64,000 bases of DNA from Anaerolineaceae bacterium (lineage in GTDB: Bacteria; Chloroflexota; Anaerolineae; Anaerolineales; Villigracilaceae). The stretch is from contig WOUS01000002.1 in the NCBI GenBank assembly GCA_009772985.1, positions 186,001 to 250,000 on the forward strand, written 5' to 3'. Both the position numbers and the translations under genes were made by a program. Below the pieces are notes generated by a model that did no database searches, was not told the DNA's origin, and saw only the letters and a list, made by a program, of their open reading frames with translations. This document shows, one piece after another, positions 46,626-56,000 of the stretch. How positions within the stretch are numbered: the first letter of the stretch is position 1; every line of letters starts with the position of its first letter.

Positions 46626-47419
46626 ACATTCTCATCCTGACGTATGGATTGAACGCTGTGTTGATGATCGCCATGCCGGTCGGGCTGGCGGTCTTCCTCG
46701 CCCGCCGCTGGAAACTCGGCTGGTCCATCTGGTGGATCGGCGCGGCCACGTTCATCCTCTCGCAGGTGGGGCACATCCCGTTCAACTGGGCGATGAGCCT
46801 GTGGCTGAACGGGACCGGCATGGTCTATTGGCCGCCGCTGGCCCAACTGGCCTTCAACGCGGTTTTCCTGGGACTGAGCGCCGGGGTGTTCGAGGAAGGG
46901 ACGCGCTGGCTCGTGCTGCGTTTCTGGATCAAGAAAGCCCGCTCCTGGCGGACCGGCATCCTGTTCGGCGCGGGGCACGGCGGAGTGGAGGCAATCCTCT
47001 TTGGCATCCTGGTCCTGGCTTCTTATGTCTCAATGCTCGTCCTGCGTTCGATGGATTTGTCCGCGCTCGTCCCGGCGGGTCAGCTCGAACTGGCGCAGCA
47101 GCAGGTGGCGGCGTACTGGTCCGCGCCGTGGTACGCGACCCTGCTGGGCGCGGTGGAGCGCCTGTTCGCCATCCCGTGCCACATTGCGCTGGCGGTGATG
47201 GTGATGCAGGTATTCACCCGCCGGAAGATCGGCTGGCTGTTCGCGGCCATCGGATTCCACGCCCTGCTGGACGCGGCGGCTGTTTTTGGGCAGCAATATC
47301 TGAGCATCTACGCGCTGGAAGGGGTGATCGGACTCTTTGCCGTCCTGAGCGTGTGCATCATCTTCCTCCTCCGCCAGCCCGAACCGCTCGCAAAACCGGA
47401 CCCCGTTCCCCTCCCGTGA
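46622..47419 (+). CDS. YhfC-family putative intramembrane protease
   Basis: 265 aa with seven to eight hydrophobic segments. Motifs in membrane segments are VFEEGTRWLVLRF, GAGHGGVEAIL and GFHALLDAAAVFG: Glu and His residues in the order of YhfC/CPBP-type metalloprotease-like proteins. The start overlaps the kinase stop (ATGA). What it cleaves, if anything, is unknown; coupling to the kinases hints at signal handling. Confidence 0.75.
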   Translation: MNILILTYGLNAVLMIAMPVGLAVFLARRWKLGWSIWWIGAATFILSQVGHIPFNWAMSLWLNGTGMVYWPPLAQLAFNAVFLGLSAGVFEEGTRWLVLRFWIKKARSWRTGILFGAGHGGVEAILFGILVLASYVSMLVLRSMDLSALVPAGQLELAQQQVAAYWSAPWYATLLGAVERLFAIPCHIALAVMVMQVFTRRKIGWLFAAIGFHALLDAAAVFGQQYLSIYALEGVIGLFAVLSVCIIFLLRQPEPLAKPDPVPLP

Positions 47420-48084
47420 AAAAGGAATTGTACTTTTCCTCCGCCACCATCGCCGCTGCGTCGAAGGAAATGCTCGCTTCGGTCGCAGTCGTCCGCCGGA
47501 GGAGCGGGTTGCCGCGCTTCGAGCCTGACCGCGCCGCCCTGCTCGTGCTGGATATGCAGGCTTACTTTTTGGGGGAATCCTCGCACGCATATATCCCCAG
47601 CGCGGCGGCGATCATTCCCAACCTGCAAGCATTGATCCGGGCGTTTGCGGCGCGCGGGCGGCCGGTCATCTTCACCCGCCACACCAACACTCCCGCCGAC
47701 GCCGGACGGATGGCGCGCTGGTGGAACGACCTGCTCGCGCCGGATTCACCTGCCAGCGCGATCATTCCCGAATTGGACACAACGCAAGGCATGGTGATCG
47801 AAAAGCGCCAGTACGATGCCTTTTACCAGACCGATCTCGAACAAATCCTGCGCGGCCGCGCGGTGGGGCAGGTGGTCGTGACCGGCGTGATGACCCACCT
47901 GTGCTGCGAGACCACCGCCCGTTCGGCCTTTATGAGCGGCTTCGACGTGTTCTTCGTGATTGACGGCACGGCCACGTATACCGAAGCGTTCCACCGCGCC
48001 TCGGCGCTCAACCTGGCGCACGGGTTTGCCGTCCCGGCACTGGCCGAAGAGATCCTGGCGGGGTTTGAAAATGAGCAATCCTGA
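47416..48084 (+). CDS. isochorismatase-like cysteine hydrolase
   Basis: 222 aa. The Asp-Lys-Cys triad of the family is in place: Asp46 (ALLVLDMQAYFL), Lys in IEKRQYDAFYQTDL, Cys in VVTGVMTHLCCETTARSA. The family hydrolyses amides, imides or vinyl ethers; without specific context the substrate is open. GTG 47416 overlaps the previous stop (GTGA), and its end overlaps the next gene by 14 nt. Confidence 0.85.
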   Translation: MKKELYFSSATIAAASKEMLASVAVVRRRSGLPRFEPDRAALLVLDMQAYFLGESSHAYIPSAAAIIPNLQALIRAFAARGRPVIFTRHTNTPADAGRMARWWNDLLAPDSPASAIIPELDTTQGMVIEKRQYDAFYQTDLEQILRGRAVGQVVVTGVMTHLCCETTARSAFMSGFDVFFVIDGTATYTEAFHRASALNLAHGFAVPALAEEILAGFENEQS

Positions 48085-48946
48085 AATCCTCATCGTAGGC
48101 GCGGGGCCGGCGGGCATTGCCGCCGCCATCCAGCTCAAACGTTATGGCCTTGCGCCCGTCCTGCTGGAGAAGGATTCCGTCGGCGGCCTGCTGCGGAACG
48201 CCAACCTGGTGGAAAATTATCCCGGCTTCCCGAACGGCATCCCCGGCCCGAAACTGGCTGCCCTGTTTGCCCGGCAGATGCGGCGCATCGGCGTCGAAGT
48301 GACGCGCGACGAAGTTCTCCATCTCGATTACGCAGACGGCTGGCTGGCCGAAACGTCGCGGACCGTGTACCGGCCGCGCGTGGTCGTGATCGCGACCGGC
48401 ACACGGTCCCGCCCGCTGCCGGTCGAGGTGCCCGAACCGGCGCGCGGACGCGTGTTCAGCGAAATCTGGCCGCTGGCAGACGTGCGCGGCAGGCAAATCG
48501 TCATCGTCGGCGCGGGCGACGCGGCCTTTGACTACGCTCTCAATCTGGCCGGGCGCGGGAACACGGTCGCCATCCTCAACCGCGGCCGCGAGACTTCATG
48601 TCTTTCTCTGCTTTGGGAACGTGCCAAAGCGAATCCGAATATCTCATACCAGGAACAAACTTCTCTCCAACATATAGAATTCGATCCACAAACCAATCGC
48701 CTCCACCTGCTCACTAATCACTATTCACTATTCACTGACTACCTGCTCTTCGCCATCGGCCGCCAACCGGCGCTGGATTTCCTTTCAGAACGTGTCAAAA
48801 ATCAGCAGGCAGCGCTGGCCGAAAGTGGTAAACTCCACCTCGTTGGAGATGTTCATGGCGGTTTATTCCGCCAGACTGCAATCGCCGCGGGCGAAGGCCT
48901 GCGGGCTGCCATGCAGATTTACGCCAATCGAGGAGTTTTGGAATGA
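48071..48946 (+). CDS. thioredoxin-reductase-like FAD/NAD(P) protein without redox cysteines
   Basis: 291 aa. FAD-binding ILIVGAGPAGIAAA, VVVIATGTRSRPL, second Rossmann IVIVGAGDAAFDYALNL and the closing GDVHGGLFRQTAIAAGEG follow thioredoxin reductase, but the CxxC redox pair (expected near AILNRG/VAIL-preceding region) is missing. It may transfer electrons from NAD(P)H to another partner. A ctcactaatcactattcac repeat is read in frame (LTNHYSLFTDYL). Overlaps both neighbours (14 and 4 nt). Confidence 0.82.
   Translation: MSNPEILIVGAGPAGIAAAIQLKRYGLAPVLLEKDSVGGLLRNANLVENYPGFPNGIPGPKLAALFARQMRRIGVEVTRDEVLHLDYADGWLAETSRTVYRPRVVVIATGTRSRPLPVEVPEPARGRVFSEIWPLADVRGRQIVIVGAGDAAFDYALNLAGRGNTVAILNRGRETSCLSLLWERAKANPNISYQEQTSLQHIEFDPQTNRLHLLTNHYSLFTDYLLFAIGRQPALDFLSERVKNQQAALAESGKLHLVGDVHGGLFRQTAIAAGEGLRAAMQIYANRGVLE
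48711..48741. repeat. cactattcac word repeat inside the reductase-like gene
   Basis: tcactaatcactattcactattcactga: the reverse complement of the words inside moeA at 5080-5126; read in frame. Confidence 0.6.
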
Positions 48947-49890
48947 AGGTCTTTGCTGTTGCCGGCACGTCTGATATCGCCACCGTTTACATGGCCGATA
49001 TGGACGGCAAAATGATCGAGTTCGTCGAGGCGCTCCAGCCGCCGCACACGCGGGACGAACGCTGGATACTGATGGTTTCCACCCTCTTCGGCTGCCCGGT
49101 GCGCTGCCAGATCTGCGACGCGGGCGGCCAGTACCAGGGCAAGCCTTCGGCGGAGCAGATCCTGGCCCAGATTGATTACATGGTGACGCGCTGGTATCCC
49201 GACCGGCGCGTGCCCGCCGCGAAGTTCAAGATCCAGTTTGCCCGCATGGGCGAACCGGCGCTGAACATGGCCGTGCTGGACGCGCTCGAGCAACTGCCGC
49301 GCCGCTTCGACGCCCCCGGCCTGATGCCGTCCGTCTCGACCATCGCCCCGCACGGAACGGATGCCTTCTTCGAACGCCTGGCAGACGTGAAGGACCGGCT
49401 GTACGCGGGCGGGCGTTTCCAGTTCCAGTTCTCGCTCCACACTACCGACGCGGCGCTGCGCGGCAAACTCATCCCGGTGCGCACCTGGACCTTCGACCGG
49501 ATGGCCGCCTACGGCGAGCGTTTCCTGCGCCCCGGCGACCGTAAGATCACGCTCAACTTCGCGCTGGCGGCCGGGTCGCCGGTCGAGCCGGAAGCGCTGC
49601 TGCGCTATTTCGATCCGCAGAAATTCCTCGTCAAGATCACGCCGGTCAACCCCACCTGCCGCGCCGTCCAGCACGGACTGGTCTCGTACATTGACCCGCA
49701 CGCCCCCGAGAGCGGACGCGGCCTGGCCGAAAGGCTGCGCGCGGCCGGGTACGAGGTCATCGTCAGCATCGGCGAGGCAAAGGAGAACCAGATCGGGAGC
49801 AACTGCGGGCAGTACGTGTTGAAATATCTCGAAAGCCGGGAGGCGGTCAAGGACGGGTACACTTACGAGGTGGAAACGATTCCGGCGTGA
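48943..49890 (+). CDS. radical SAM protein, RlmN-like
   Basis: 315 aa. The [4Fe-4S]/SAM motif is CPVRCQIC (CxxxCxxC), followed by DAGGQYQGKPSAEQIL, FARMGEPALNMAVLDAL and FSLHTTDAALRGKLIP, which parallel RlmN/Cfr features (GMGEPLLN, SLHA). The C-terminal Cys of RlmN that forms the methyl intermediate may correspond to the one in GSNCGQYV. RNA methylation or a related radical reaction is possible. It overlaps the preceding gene by 4 nt and ends the long operon. Confidence 0.75.
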   Translation: MKVFAVAGTSDIATVYMADMDGKMIEFVEALQPPHTRDERWILMVSTLFGCPVRCQICDAGGQYQGKPSAEQILAQIDYMVTRWYPDRRVPAAKFKIQFARMGEPALNMAVLDALEQLPRRFDAPGLMPSVSTIAPHGTDAFFERLADVKDRLYAGGRFQFQFSLHTTDAALRGKLIPVRTWTFDRMAAYGERFLRPGDRKITLNFALAAGSPVEPEALLRYFDPQKFLVKITPVNPTCRAVQHGLVSYIDPHAPESGRGLAERLRAAGYEVIVSIGEAKENQIGSNCGQYVLKYLESREAVKDGYTYEVETIPA

Positions 49891-49905
49891 GGCCGCGCGA
49901 GAGGG

Positions 49906-50032
49906 GTGGGGGAGGCGGGGGAAGGATGATGGATGAAAGATGAAAGCGAAAAGATGAAAGAGAAAGACAAAAAGCAAAGTAAAAAGAGCGAAGTACCAAG
50001 AGCAAAGTACAAAGAGCGAAGAACAGGAAAAG
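49906..50032. repeat. purine-rich word repeat between convergent genes
   Basis: About 125 bp of gatgaaag, aaagcaaagt and agagcgaagtac words, almost all purine on the plus strand. The rest of the gap 49891-50139 holds nothing recognisable. Confidence 0.7.
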
Positions 50033-50139
50033 CGCCTCCCCCGGTTTTGTTCCGCCGGGGGAGTGTGATTTGCGAAGAGATTGCGTGTAGCCAAAAACAT
50101 ACAATTTTTCATTCCCCCGCCAGACCAGTAAAACAAACC

Positions 50140-51402
50140 TTAACGATGCAACCTCTGCGCGGCGATAAACGACAGGCCTTTCTCGGTCAGCGCGCGGGCG
50201 GTGTGGTTGCAGGCGTCCACCTTATCCATGAAATTGAGTTGCATGTTATCCCAGTCGCCAGACTCGATGACTTCTTTCTTATCGCGGAAATACTCCAGGA
50301 TGTCGGAGGGGTGGGCGCGGGTCTGCTCGACCTCGACATCGCCGCCCTCGTGCTTGGCGGAGATGTTCGCCACGTGGCCGGCGATCTCGACCAGTTCGGC
50401 GCGCCGGTCGTAGGGCTGGATGACGATGCTCTTCCACGTCTCGACAATGTGATGCTCGAAGCGGACCACGTCTTCGAAGCCAAGCGCCTTGCGGAACTGG
50501 GCGGTCAGTTCCATGGTCTGGTTGTTGATCGAGTTCGACCAGTTGAAGCCGATCAGCGGGGTAGTGCCGTCGTCGCGGCTGAACAGTTTCGCCATGGTCA
50601 TGATCCACAGGGCATGGTACGGGTTGTCCGAGCCGAAGTAGACCGAAATCTTGAAATTGATGTCCACGCCCAGGCGGTAGAGCAGGAAGGCCAGCAGGAT
50701 CGTCCCGGCGTTGAAGTTCAGCACGTGCTGGACGCCGTAGTTGGTGTAGTAGTACAGGAACTCGTCCAGCCACATCAGGGCGTGGTCGTTTGGCTGGCCG
50801 ATGCCGCCGAAGTAACCGGTGATGGTGGCGGGGCCGCCCAGGTGCGGATTGGAGCCGTCGGTGCCTTTCGTGTCGAGCGTCTCGACGAAGGAGCAGCCCA
50901 TGATGTCCAGCGCGGCGACGATGGCGGGCAGGTCGCCGTCTTCTTCGGACTCCTTCATCTTGCGGACGGCGATGAAGCGGCCCGGGACAAGCGTCCCGTC
51001 CTTGATGGCGCGTTCGCACATCGGGCGGATCCAGGGGAAGTATTGCAGCGCCGAGGCCTCGATGGTGACAGCAAAATCGTCGGCGAAGGTCATGCCCTTG
51101 GCGCGGGCGCCCAGGACCCGGGTCCGGTAAGCCGCGACCGTGGTGAACGCCTCGCGGTCGCGCTGCTCCATCAGCCATTTCAGGTCCTTGACGTAGTCCG
51201 CATTTTTGGCTTCCACCTTTTTCAACAGGTTGTCCAGTTTGCGGGACTCGCGGTGCTTGCGGTTGATCTCTTCGGGCGTGCCGTATTTGGCGACCACGGC
51301 CAGGAAATCGTTCATCACGCGCGAGTCCGGGTCGAGCAGGACAGCATTGATGGCATCCAGGCGGTCGTGGGGAATTGCCAGTAGTTTGCGTAGATCGGTC
51401 AT
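50140..51402 (-). CDS. conserved-looking protein of unknown function, 420 aa
   Basis: Not recognised. It is soluble, with no signal peptide. Segments that look strongly constrained are MTFADDFAVTIEASALQYFPW, NPHLGGPATITGYFGGIGQPND, YYYTNYGVQHVLNFNAGT, ISVYFGSDNPYHALWI and GFNWSNSINNQTMEL; the alternation suggests an alpha/beta barrel with conserved Asn, Gly and His. AGGAG is positioned before ATG 51402. It lies directly downstream of panB in the same operon, so a role in pantothenate/CoA supply or in a carbonyl-acid reaction is possible but unproven. Confidence 0.8.
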   Translation of the reverse strand: MTDLRKLLAIPHDRLDAINAVLLDPDSRVMNDFLAVVAKYGTPEEINRKHRESRKLDNLLKKVEAKNADYVKDLKWLMEQRDREAFTTVAAYRTRVLGARAKGMTFADDFAVTIEASALQYFPWIRPMCERAIKDGTLVPGRFIAVRKMKESEEDGDLPAIVAALDIMGCSFVETLDTKGTDGSNPHLGGPATITGYFGGIGQPNDHALMWLDEFLYYYTNYGVQHVLNFNAGTILLAFLLYRLGVDINFKISVYFGSDNPYHALWIMTMAKLFSRDDGTTPLIGFNWSNSINNQTMELTAQFRKALGFEDVVRFEHHIVETWKSIVIQPYDRRAELVEIAGHVANISAKHEGGDVEVEQTRAHPSDILEYFRDKKEVIESGDWDNMQLNFMDKVDACNHTARALTEKGLSFIAAQRLHR

Positions 51403-51417
51403 TTTTTCTCCTCGTGG

Positions 51418-51444
51418 GTAGGGCACGATATATCGTGCCCCTAC
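51418..51444. repeat. minimal GTAGGGGC-type palindrome
   Basis: gtagggcacgata/tatcgtgcccctac, a 27-bp near-perfect palindrome between panB and the next gene. Same ends as the larger elements in moeA and the type ISP gene. Confidence 0.75.
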
Positions 51445-51451
51445 GAATAGA

Positions 51452-52318
51452 TTAATCCAACATCTTCTTGAGTTCGTCGAATTCTTCATCCGTCATGCCG
51501 AACCAGTTTTCCGGCTGCGGGAACTGCCTGCCGACGACTTCGTCGTGATAGTTTTTCAGGCCGTTGAGAATGACCTCGCCGGCGTTGCCGTAGATCTTGG
51601 CCATCTTCGGCTTGAACTTGGGATACAGGCCGAACATGTCGTGGTAGATGAGCAGTTGTCCGTGCGCGTCCGGGCCCGAGCCGAGCGACATGATGATGCA
51701 GCCTTCGGCGCGCTCAGTGATGAGTTTGCACAGCCGGTCGGGGACCATTTCGAGCAGGATGGCGAACGCCCCGGCTTTTTCGAGCGCTTTGGCGTCGTCA
51801 ACGATCTTCTTGGCCAGCAGGGCGGACTTGCCCTGCACGCGGAAGCCGCCCAGCGCGCTGACGGATTGCGGCGTCAGCCCGAGGTGGCCGATGGCCGGGA
51901 TGCCGGCGTCCACGATGCCCTTTATCCTATCCGCCATAGCCGCGCCGCCTTCCAGTTTGATGGCATCGCAACCGCATTCAGCCATGAAGCGACCGGCGTT
52001 GCGAATCGCCGTTTCGACCGAGGGCTGGTAGGTCATGTAGGGCATGTCGCCGATCACGAAGGCGGTCGGCGCGCCGCGCCGGACGGCCTGCGCGTGGCGC
52101 ACCATGTCGTCCATCGTAACCGGCAGGGTGGAGTCGTAGCCGAGCATGGTCATGCCCAGGCTGTCGCCGACCAGGATCATCTCGATGCCGGCCTGCTCCT
52201 GCAAATAGGCGGTGGGATAGTCGTAGCAGGTCAGCCAGGTGATGGGTTCGCCGTCGGCGGCTTTCTTGAAGAGATAGGGGAGGGTGATTTTCTTGCGGGG
52301 TTGGGGTTGTTCGGGCAT
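51452..52318 (-). CDS. panB: 3-methyl-2-oxobutanoate hydroxymethyltransferase
   Basis: 288 aa, standard PanB length. It makes ketopantoate from 2-oxoisovalerate with methylene-THF, the first step to pantothenate. LTCYDYPTAYLQEQAGI, ILVGDSLGMTMLGYDSTLPV (metal and substrate loop), CDAIKLEGG, AIGHLGLTPQSVSALGGFRVQG and LEMVPDRLCKLIT are all family hallmarks. A clear AAGGAG precedes the ATG. It lies in an operon with the 420-aa unknown; panC and panD are not in the window. Confidence 0.95.
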   Translation of the reverse strand: MPEQPQPRKKITLPYLFKKAADGEPITWLTCYDYPTAYLQEQAGIEMILVGDSLGMTMLGYDSTLPVTMDDMVRHAQAVRRGAPTAFVIGDMPYMTYQPSVETAIRNAGRFMAECGCDAIKLEGGAAMADRIKGIVDAGIPAIGHLGLTPQSVSALGGFRVQGKSALLAKKIVDDAKALEKAGAFAILLEMVPDRLCKLITERAEGCIIMSLGSGPDAHGQLLIYHDMFGLYPKFKPKMAKIYGNAGEVILNGLKNYHDEVVGRQFPQPENWFGMTDEEFDELKKMLD

Positions 52319-52361
52319 TTTCTACTCCTTTTTATTAGTGGTTGCAGGCAGTCTGATCTAT

Positions 52362-53003
52362 TTACTCCTCACCAAAGAAATCTGCATCCCCCATACCAAT
52401 CACGTAATCGAAATTGCCCTCGCCAGCCGTGCGCATCAAAGTATTGATGACTTGGTTTATCTTTCGCTCGTCATCGTAAGGCCCGGCGACAAAGATGGGC
52501 TTTCCTTTCTTGCCGAAATTGATATTGCCTTTTCGGGGATGAGCATCCGGCGCATCAAGGACGTGATCGGCCAGTTCTTTGGTGAAGTCGGGGGGTGGTT
52601 TGAAGCCGTATTTTTCTGCAAACTCCAGCGCTCCATAGACTAATTCATGTGCGAACTCGATGGTGCATTCCTTCGGAACGTCGTTGCACATGGCAGACAG
52701 AGAGCGTTCGAAAGCTTTCCGTGAAATATCGGTTTTCGTAAAAACATCCTTAATTCCCAGGCAGTACAAATCCACCAGGTAATTGGCAAAGAGGACTTTA
52801 TCGGGGGCCTGTTCACGGGCGATGATAACCGGAGTGATGCCACTCTCCTTCCAGTCTGCCATGATCCAACAGCCGATGATGGGATATTCCTGGGCGCGTT
52901 CGAGGTGATAGCGCGGACCGGTGAACTTGATCGGGCGGACGCGCGCAAGGGGGATTTGTTGATTAACCTTTGGCAGGCGCGGCTTTTCTTTTTTCTTTGA
53001 CAT
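52362..53003 (-). CDS. hypothetical protein, 213 aa
   Basis: Not recognised. Lys-rich N-terminus, then RAQEYPIIGCWIMADWKESG, VLFANYLVDLYCLGIKDVF, EFAHELVYGALEFAEKYGFKPP and a C-terminal acidic end (GMGDADFFGEE). Soluble and probably helical. It starts 5 nt after the stop of the type ISP restriction gene, so it is cotranscribed with it. It could be an accessory of that system or simply adjacent. Confidence 0.7.
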   Translation of the reverse strand: MSKKKEKPRLPKVNQQIPLARVRPIKFTGPRYHLERAQEYPIIGCWIMADWKESGITPVIIAREQAPDKVLFANYLVDLYCLGIKDVFTKTDISRKAFERSLSAMCNDVPKECTIEFAHELVYGALEFAEKYGFKPPPDFTKELADHVLDAPDAHPRKGNINFGKKGKPIFVAGPYDDERKINQVINTLMRTAGEGNFDYVIGMGDADFFGEE

Positions 53004-53008
53004 CGTTT

Positions 53009-56000
53009 TTACTCCAGCGGCCACTTTGGGATGGTTTTGTCAATCTCTTTCATCAAGCGGATGGTTTCTTTCAGCGCCACTACGACGCGCTGGTAGTGGG
53101 TGATATCTTCGCCGCTCAGCGTGCGCCCTTTGCGGTCTTTCAGCCATTTCTCGCAGACCTGGTAGCCGCCGACCTTGAATTCCCAGACCGCCTCCGGCAC
53201 GCCGCCGAAGTATTGCGCCGCGTTGATCCAGACGCGGCCATGAGACCCTAAAGGTCTTTGAAGACCTTTAGGGTCTGAGGTAAATACAACCTTTTCAACC
53301 ACGTTGTTTCCTGCCGCCGGGTAGGATGTGATGAAGTCGTCCATTTTCGGCGATTTGAGCAGGTGGAGCGAGACGAGTTCCGCGCCTTTGGCAACCAGTT
53401 TGGCGAAGAGTTTCTTATCGGACGTGAGCGGCAGGCGCGGGAAATCTATTTTCAGGAATTCGGCGTAACGGGAACGGTAGGTGGGACTGTGGAAGACGGC
53501 GTAGGCGTAATGGAAAACGTCTTCGGGGGTGAATGTGCGCGATGTGACAGTCACCTGCGAGGTGACTGTCACATCGCTGCCTGCCTCAACAAATTTCATC
53601 CCCAACTTTTCTTCCATCGCTTTCACGAAGGCGGGTGCGAGATTGGCCTTGCGGGTGACTTCGCTCTGCGCAAACAGCGTACCCGCCGTCTCTTCCGGCG
53701 TGGTGTAGAGGTAGAGGGGAAAAAGTGAGTTAATGTCATAAGCAGCGTATGCTTTATGGCCGCAAATATTTTCAGTGACAAATGCCCCCCAAGCATCACG
53801 CGTTTGGCGGGTGGTGATTAAGCCTAGATTTTTCCCTGCTATCATATTTGGCATAACGTTAGAGCGGGTACGCCAAACGACAGATGGATGGTAGTAGATT
53901 TTTCTTTGGTCAAATGGGCGGTAGAGAAACTCTTTGATTTTGTATTGATGTGATGGCGACGCCGTCAATTCCTTTCTTAGTTGTTTTCGGGCATCACTGA
54001 CACGCCAAGCGTAATTCTCTTGAAGTTCAAACCGTCTTTTTATATCCTCGTCAGTGAAAGATTCATCGACAAAAACCTTCATCCGCTCAATCAACGGTTG
54101 AGACTCAAAATCGAGAACAAATCCATCTCTTGCAGTGACAATGCCTGTTACATTAACCGGCATTATTTCTGTAATTTGCCATCCCTTTTCATATTCTTCC
54201 CGGTTAGCTTGGTTTTGCGGAATATAAAAATAATAAGGTTCTGATGGCTGTAGTTCTGTCCATGCAACCTGCGCCACGTCGCTGGCTTGGAGGAAGGCGT
54301 ATTTTTCGGCGCGCAGGCCCCACAGGGAGGCGTGATGCACGGTTGCCGGTAGGGGCGACCCTTGTGGTCGCCCTGCCTGGGCGGGGACAAGCCCCGCCCC
54401 TACGGGATTTTTAATGGCGAGGAGTATCGCCACGCCCTGCTGGATGTCGAAGACGTTCTCGTCCTTGCCGCCCTCGGGGGTGCGTTCTTTCTTCTTGCTG
54501 TTGCCGTGCAAATCCAGCACGTAAATTTCATCGAAAGTCTGCATGAGGTGCTGTCTCATGCCGCGGAAGGTGGGGTTGTCGAGATAGCCGTGATTGGTGA
54601 TGAAGGCCAGGATGCCATGCCCGGTCTTGTCAATGCGCCACTCGCCGAAGCGGATGAACTTGACATAATCATCTTGGAGCCAGAGCTTTTTTTCGCCTAG
54701 TGGCCTACCATCAACGAGATAGTATTCGTTCAAAAGACGCCCAATGAAATTTGGTTTACCGTCGACACCTACGCTGGAATTTGCAGAAAGCCCTGAATAC
54801 GGCGGGTTGCCGAGCACCACCATGATGTCTTCCTGCTTTTTGACGTGCGCCGCCTGGCTGGCTTCCTCGGCGATGTAATAGCCCAGGCCTTCGATCGTCT
54901 CGGCGCGCGTCGTGCCTTCTTCGAGCGTGTTGGTCAGATAGACTTGCAGGCGCTCGTTCGGCGAAAGCGGTGCGCCCAGTCCCTGCATCAGCAGGCCGAG
55001 TTTCAGGTGCGAGACCACGTAGGGCGCCATCAGCAGTTCGAAGCCGAAGACGCGCCGCAGCAGTTCCTTGCTCTTTTCGGACCAGGTCCCGGCCTGGCCG
55101 CGGCGGGTCACTTCCTCGTGGATGGCCTGGATAACGTAATACAGGAAGGTGGCCGTGCCGGTGGCGGGGTCGAGAATCTTGACGTTTTGGTCGGCCAGGC
55201 CCCAGGTCCGCCCGAAGCGGTTTTTGAGTATCCAGTCCACCGAATGAACGATGAACTGCACCACCGGTTCGGGCGTGTAATACACGCCGCGGCTCGCGCG
55301 CAGTTTCGGGTCGTAGACCGAGAGGAAGGTCTCGTAGAAATGGACGACCGGGTCTTCGGAGCGGGTGCGCTTGAATAAATCCGTTTGAATTTGGGCCAGA
55401 TCGGCGTGCGCCAGCAGGGCGGCAATGTCGTCGAGGAAGGGAGCGATGAGCGTGCCGTCCAGTTCCTCGCCCACGTCCAGGAACAGGCGGCGCAGGAACT
55501 TGTTGGCGGTCAAATATTGGTAAGCCGCTGCCCGATTGAAAGGGGCGTTCTCCGGGGCGGAGAGTTTGGCGGCGAAGAGGCCGTAAGCCATCGTCTGGGC
55601 GTACAGGTCGGCGAACTCCTCCGGCTTGAGGGCGGGCAGGAGATAATCGCAGAAGGTTTTGTACTGGCGGGCAAGCGGGGATTGCTCCCCTCTCCCGTTA
55701 TTGGGAGAGGGGTCGGGGGTGAGGGATTTGATGATCAGGTCACGGATGAGGTGGGTCTGTTCAGCCATGCGTGAAGCCAGTTCTTTGGCCGACGTGACCG
55801 TGGGCGTCTCGGTCTGGAAGAATTGGGCGAACATCTGCCCGGCGAGGGCGATGCCTTGCTCATCCGGGCGGAGGCGCAGGTCTGGGCGGACACGCAGGTC
55901 CGCCCCTACGTGGGCGATGCGAGCCTTCAAGCGCAGTTCGCCGCGCACGTACCAGCGGAACTCCAGATAATCGGTCAGGATGAGGTTGTTGAGCGCCTTG

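Noticed and set aside
49906-50032. CRISPR-like array
   Set aside because: Words are short, unevenly spaced and purine-only; there are no constant repeats with unique spacers and no cas genes.
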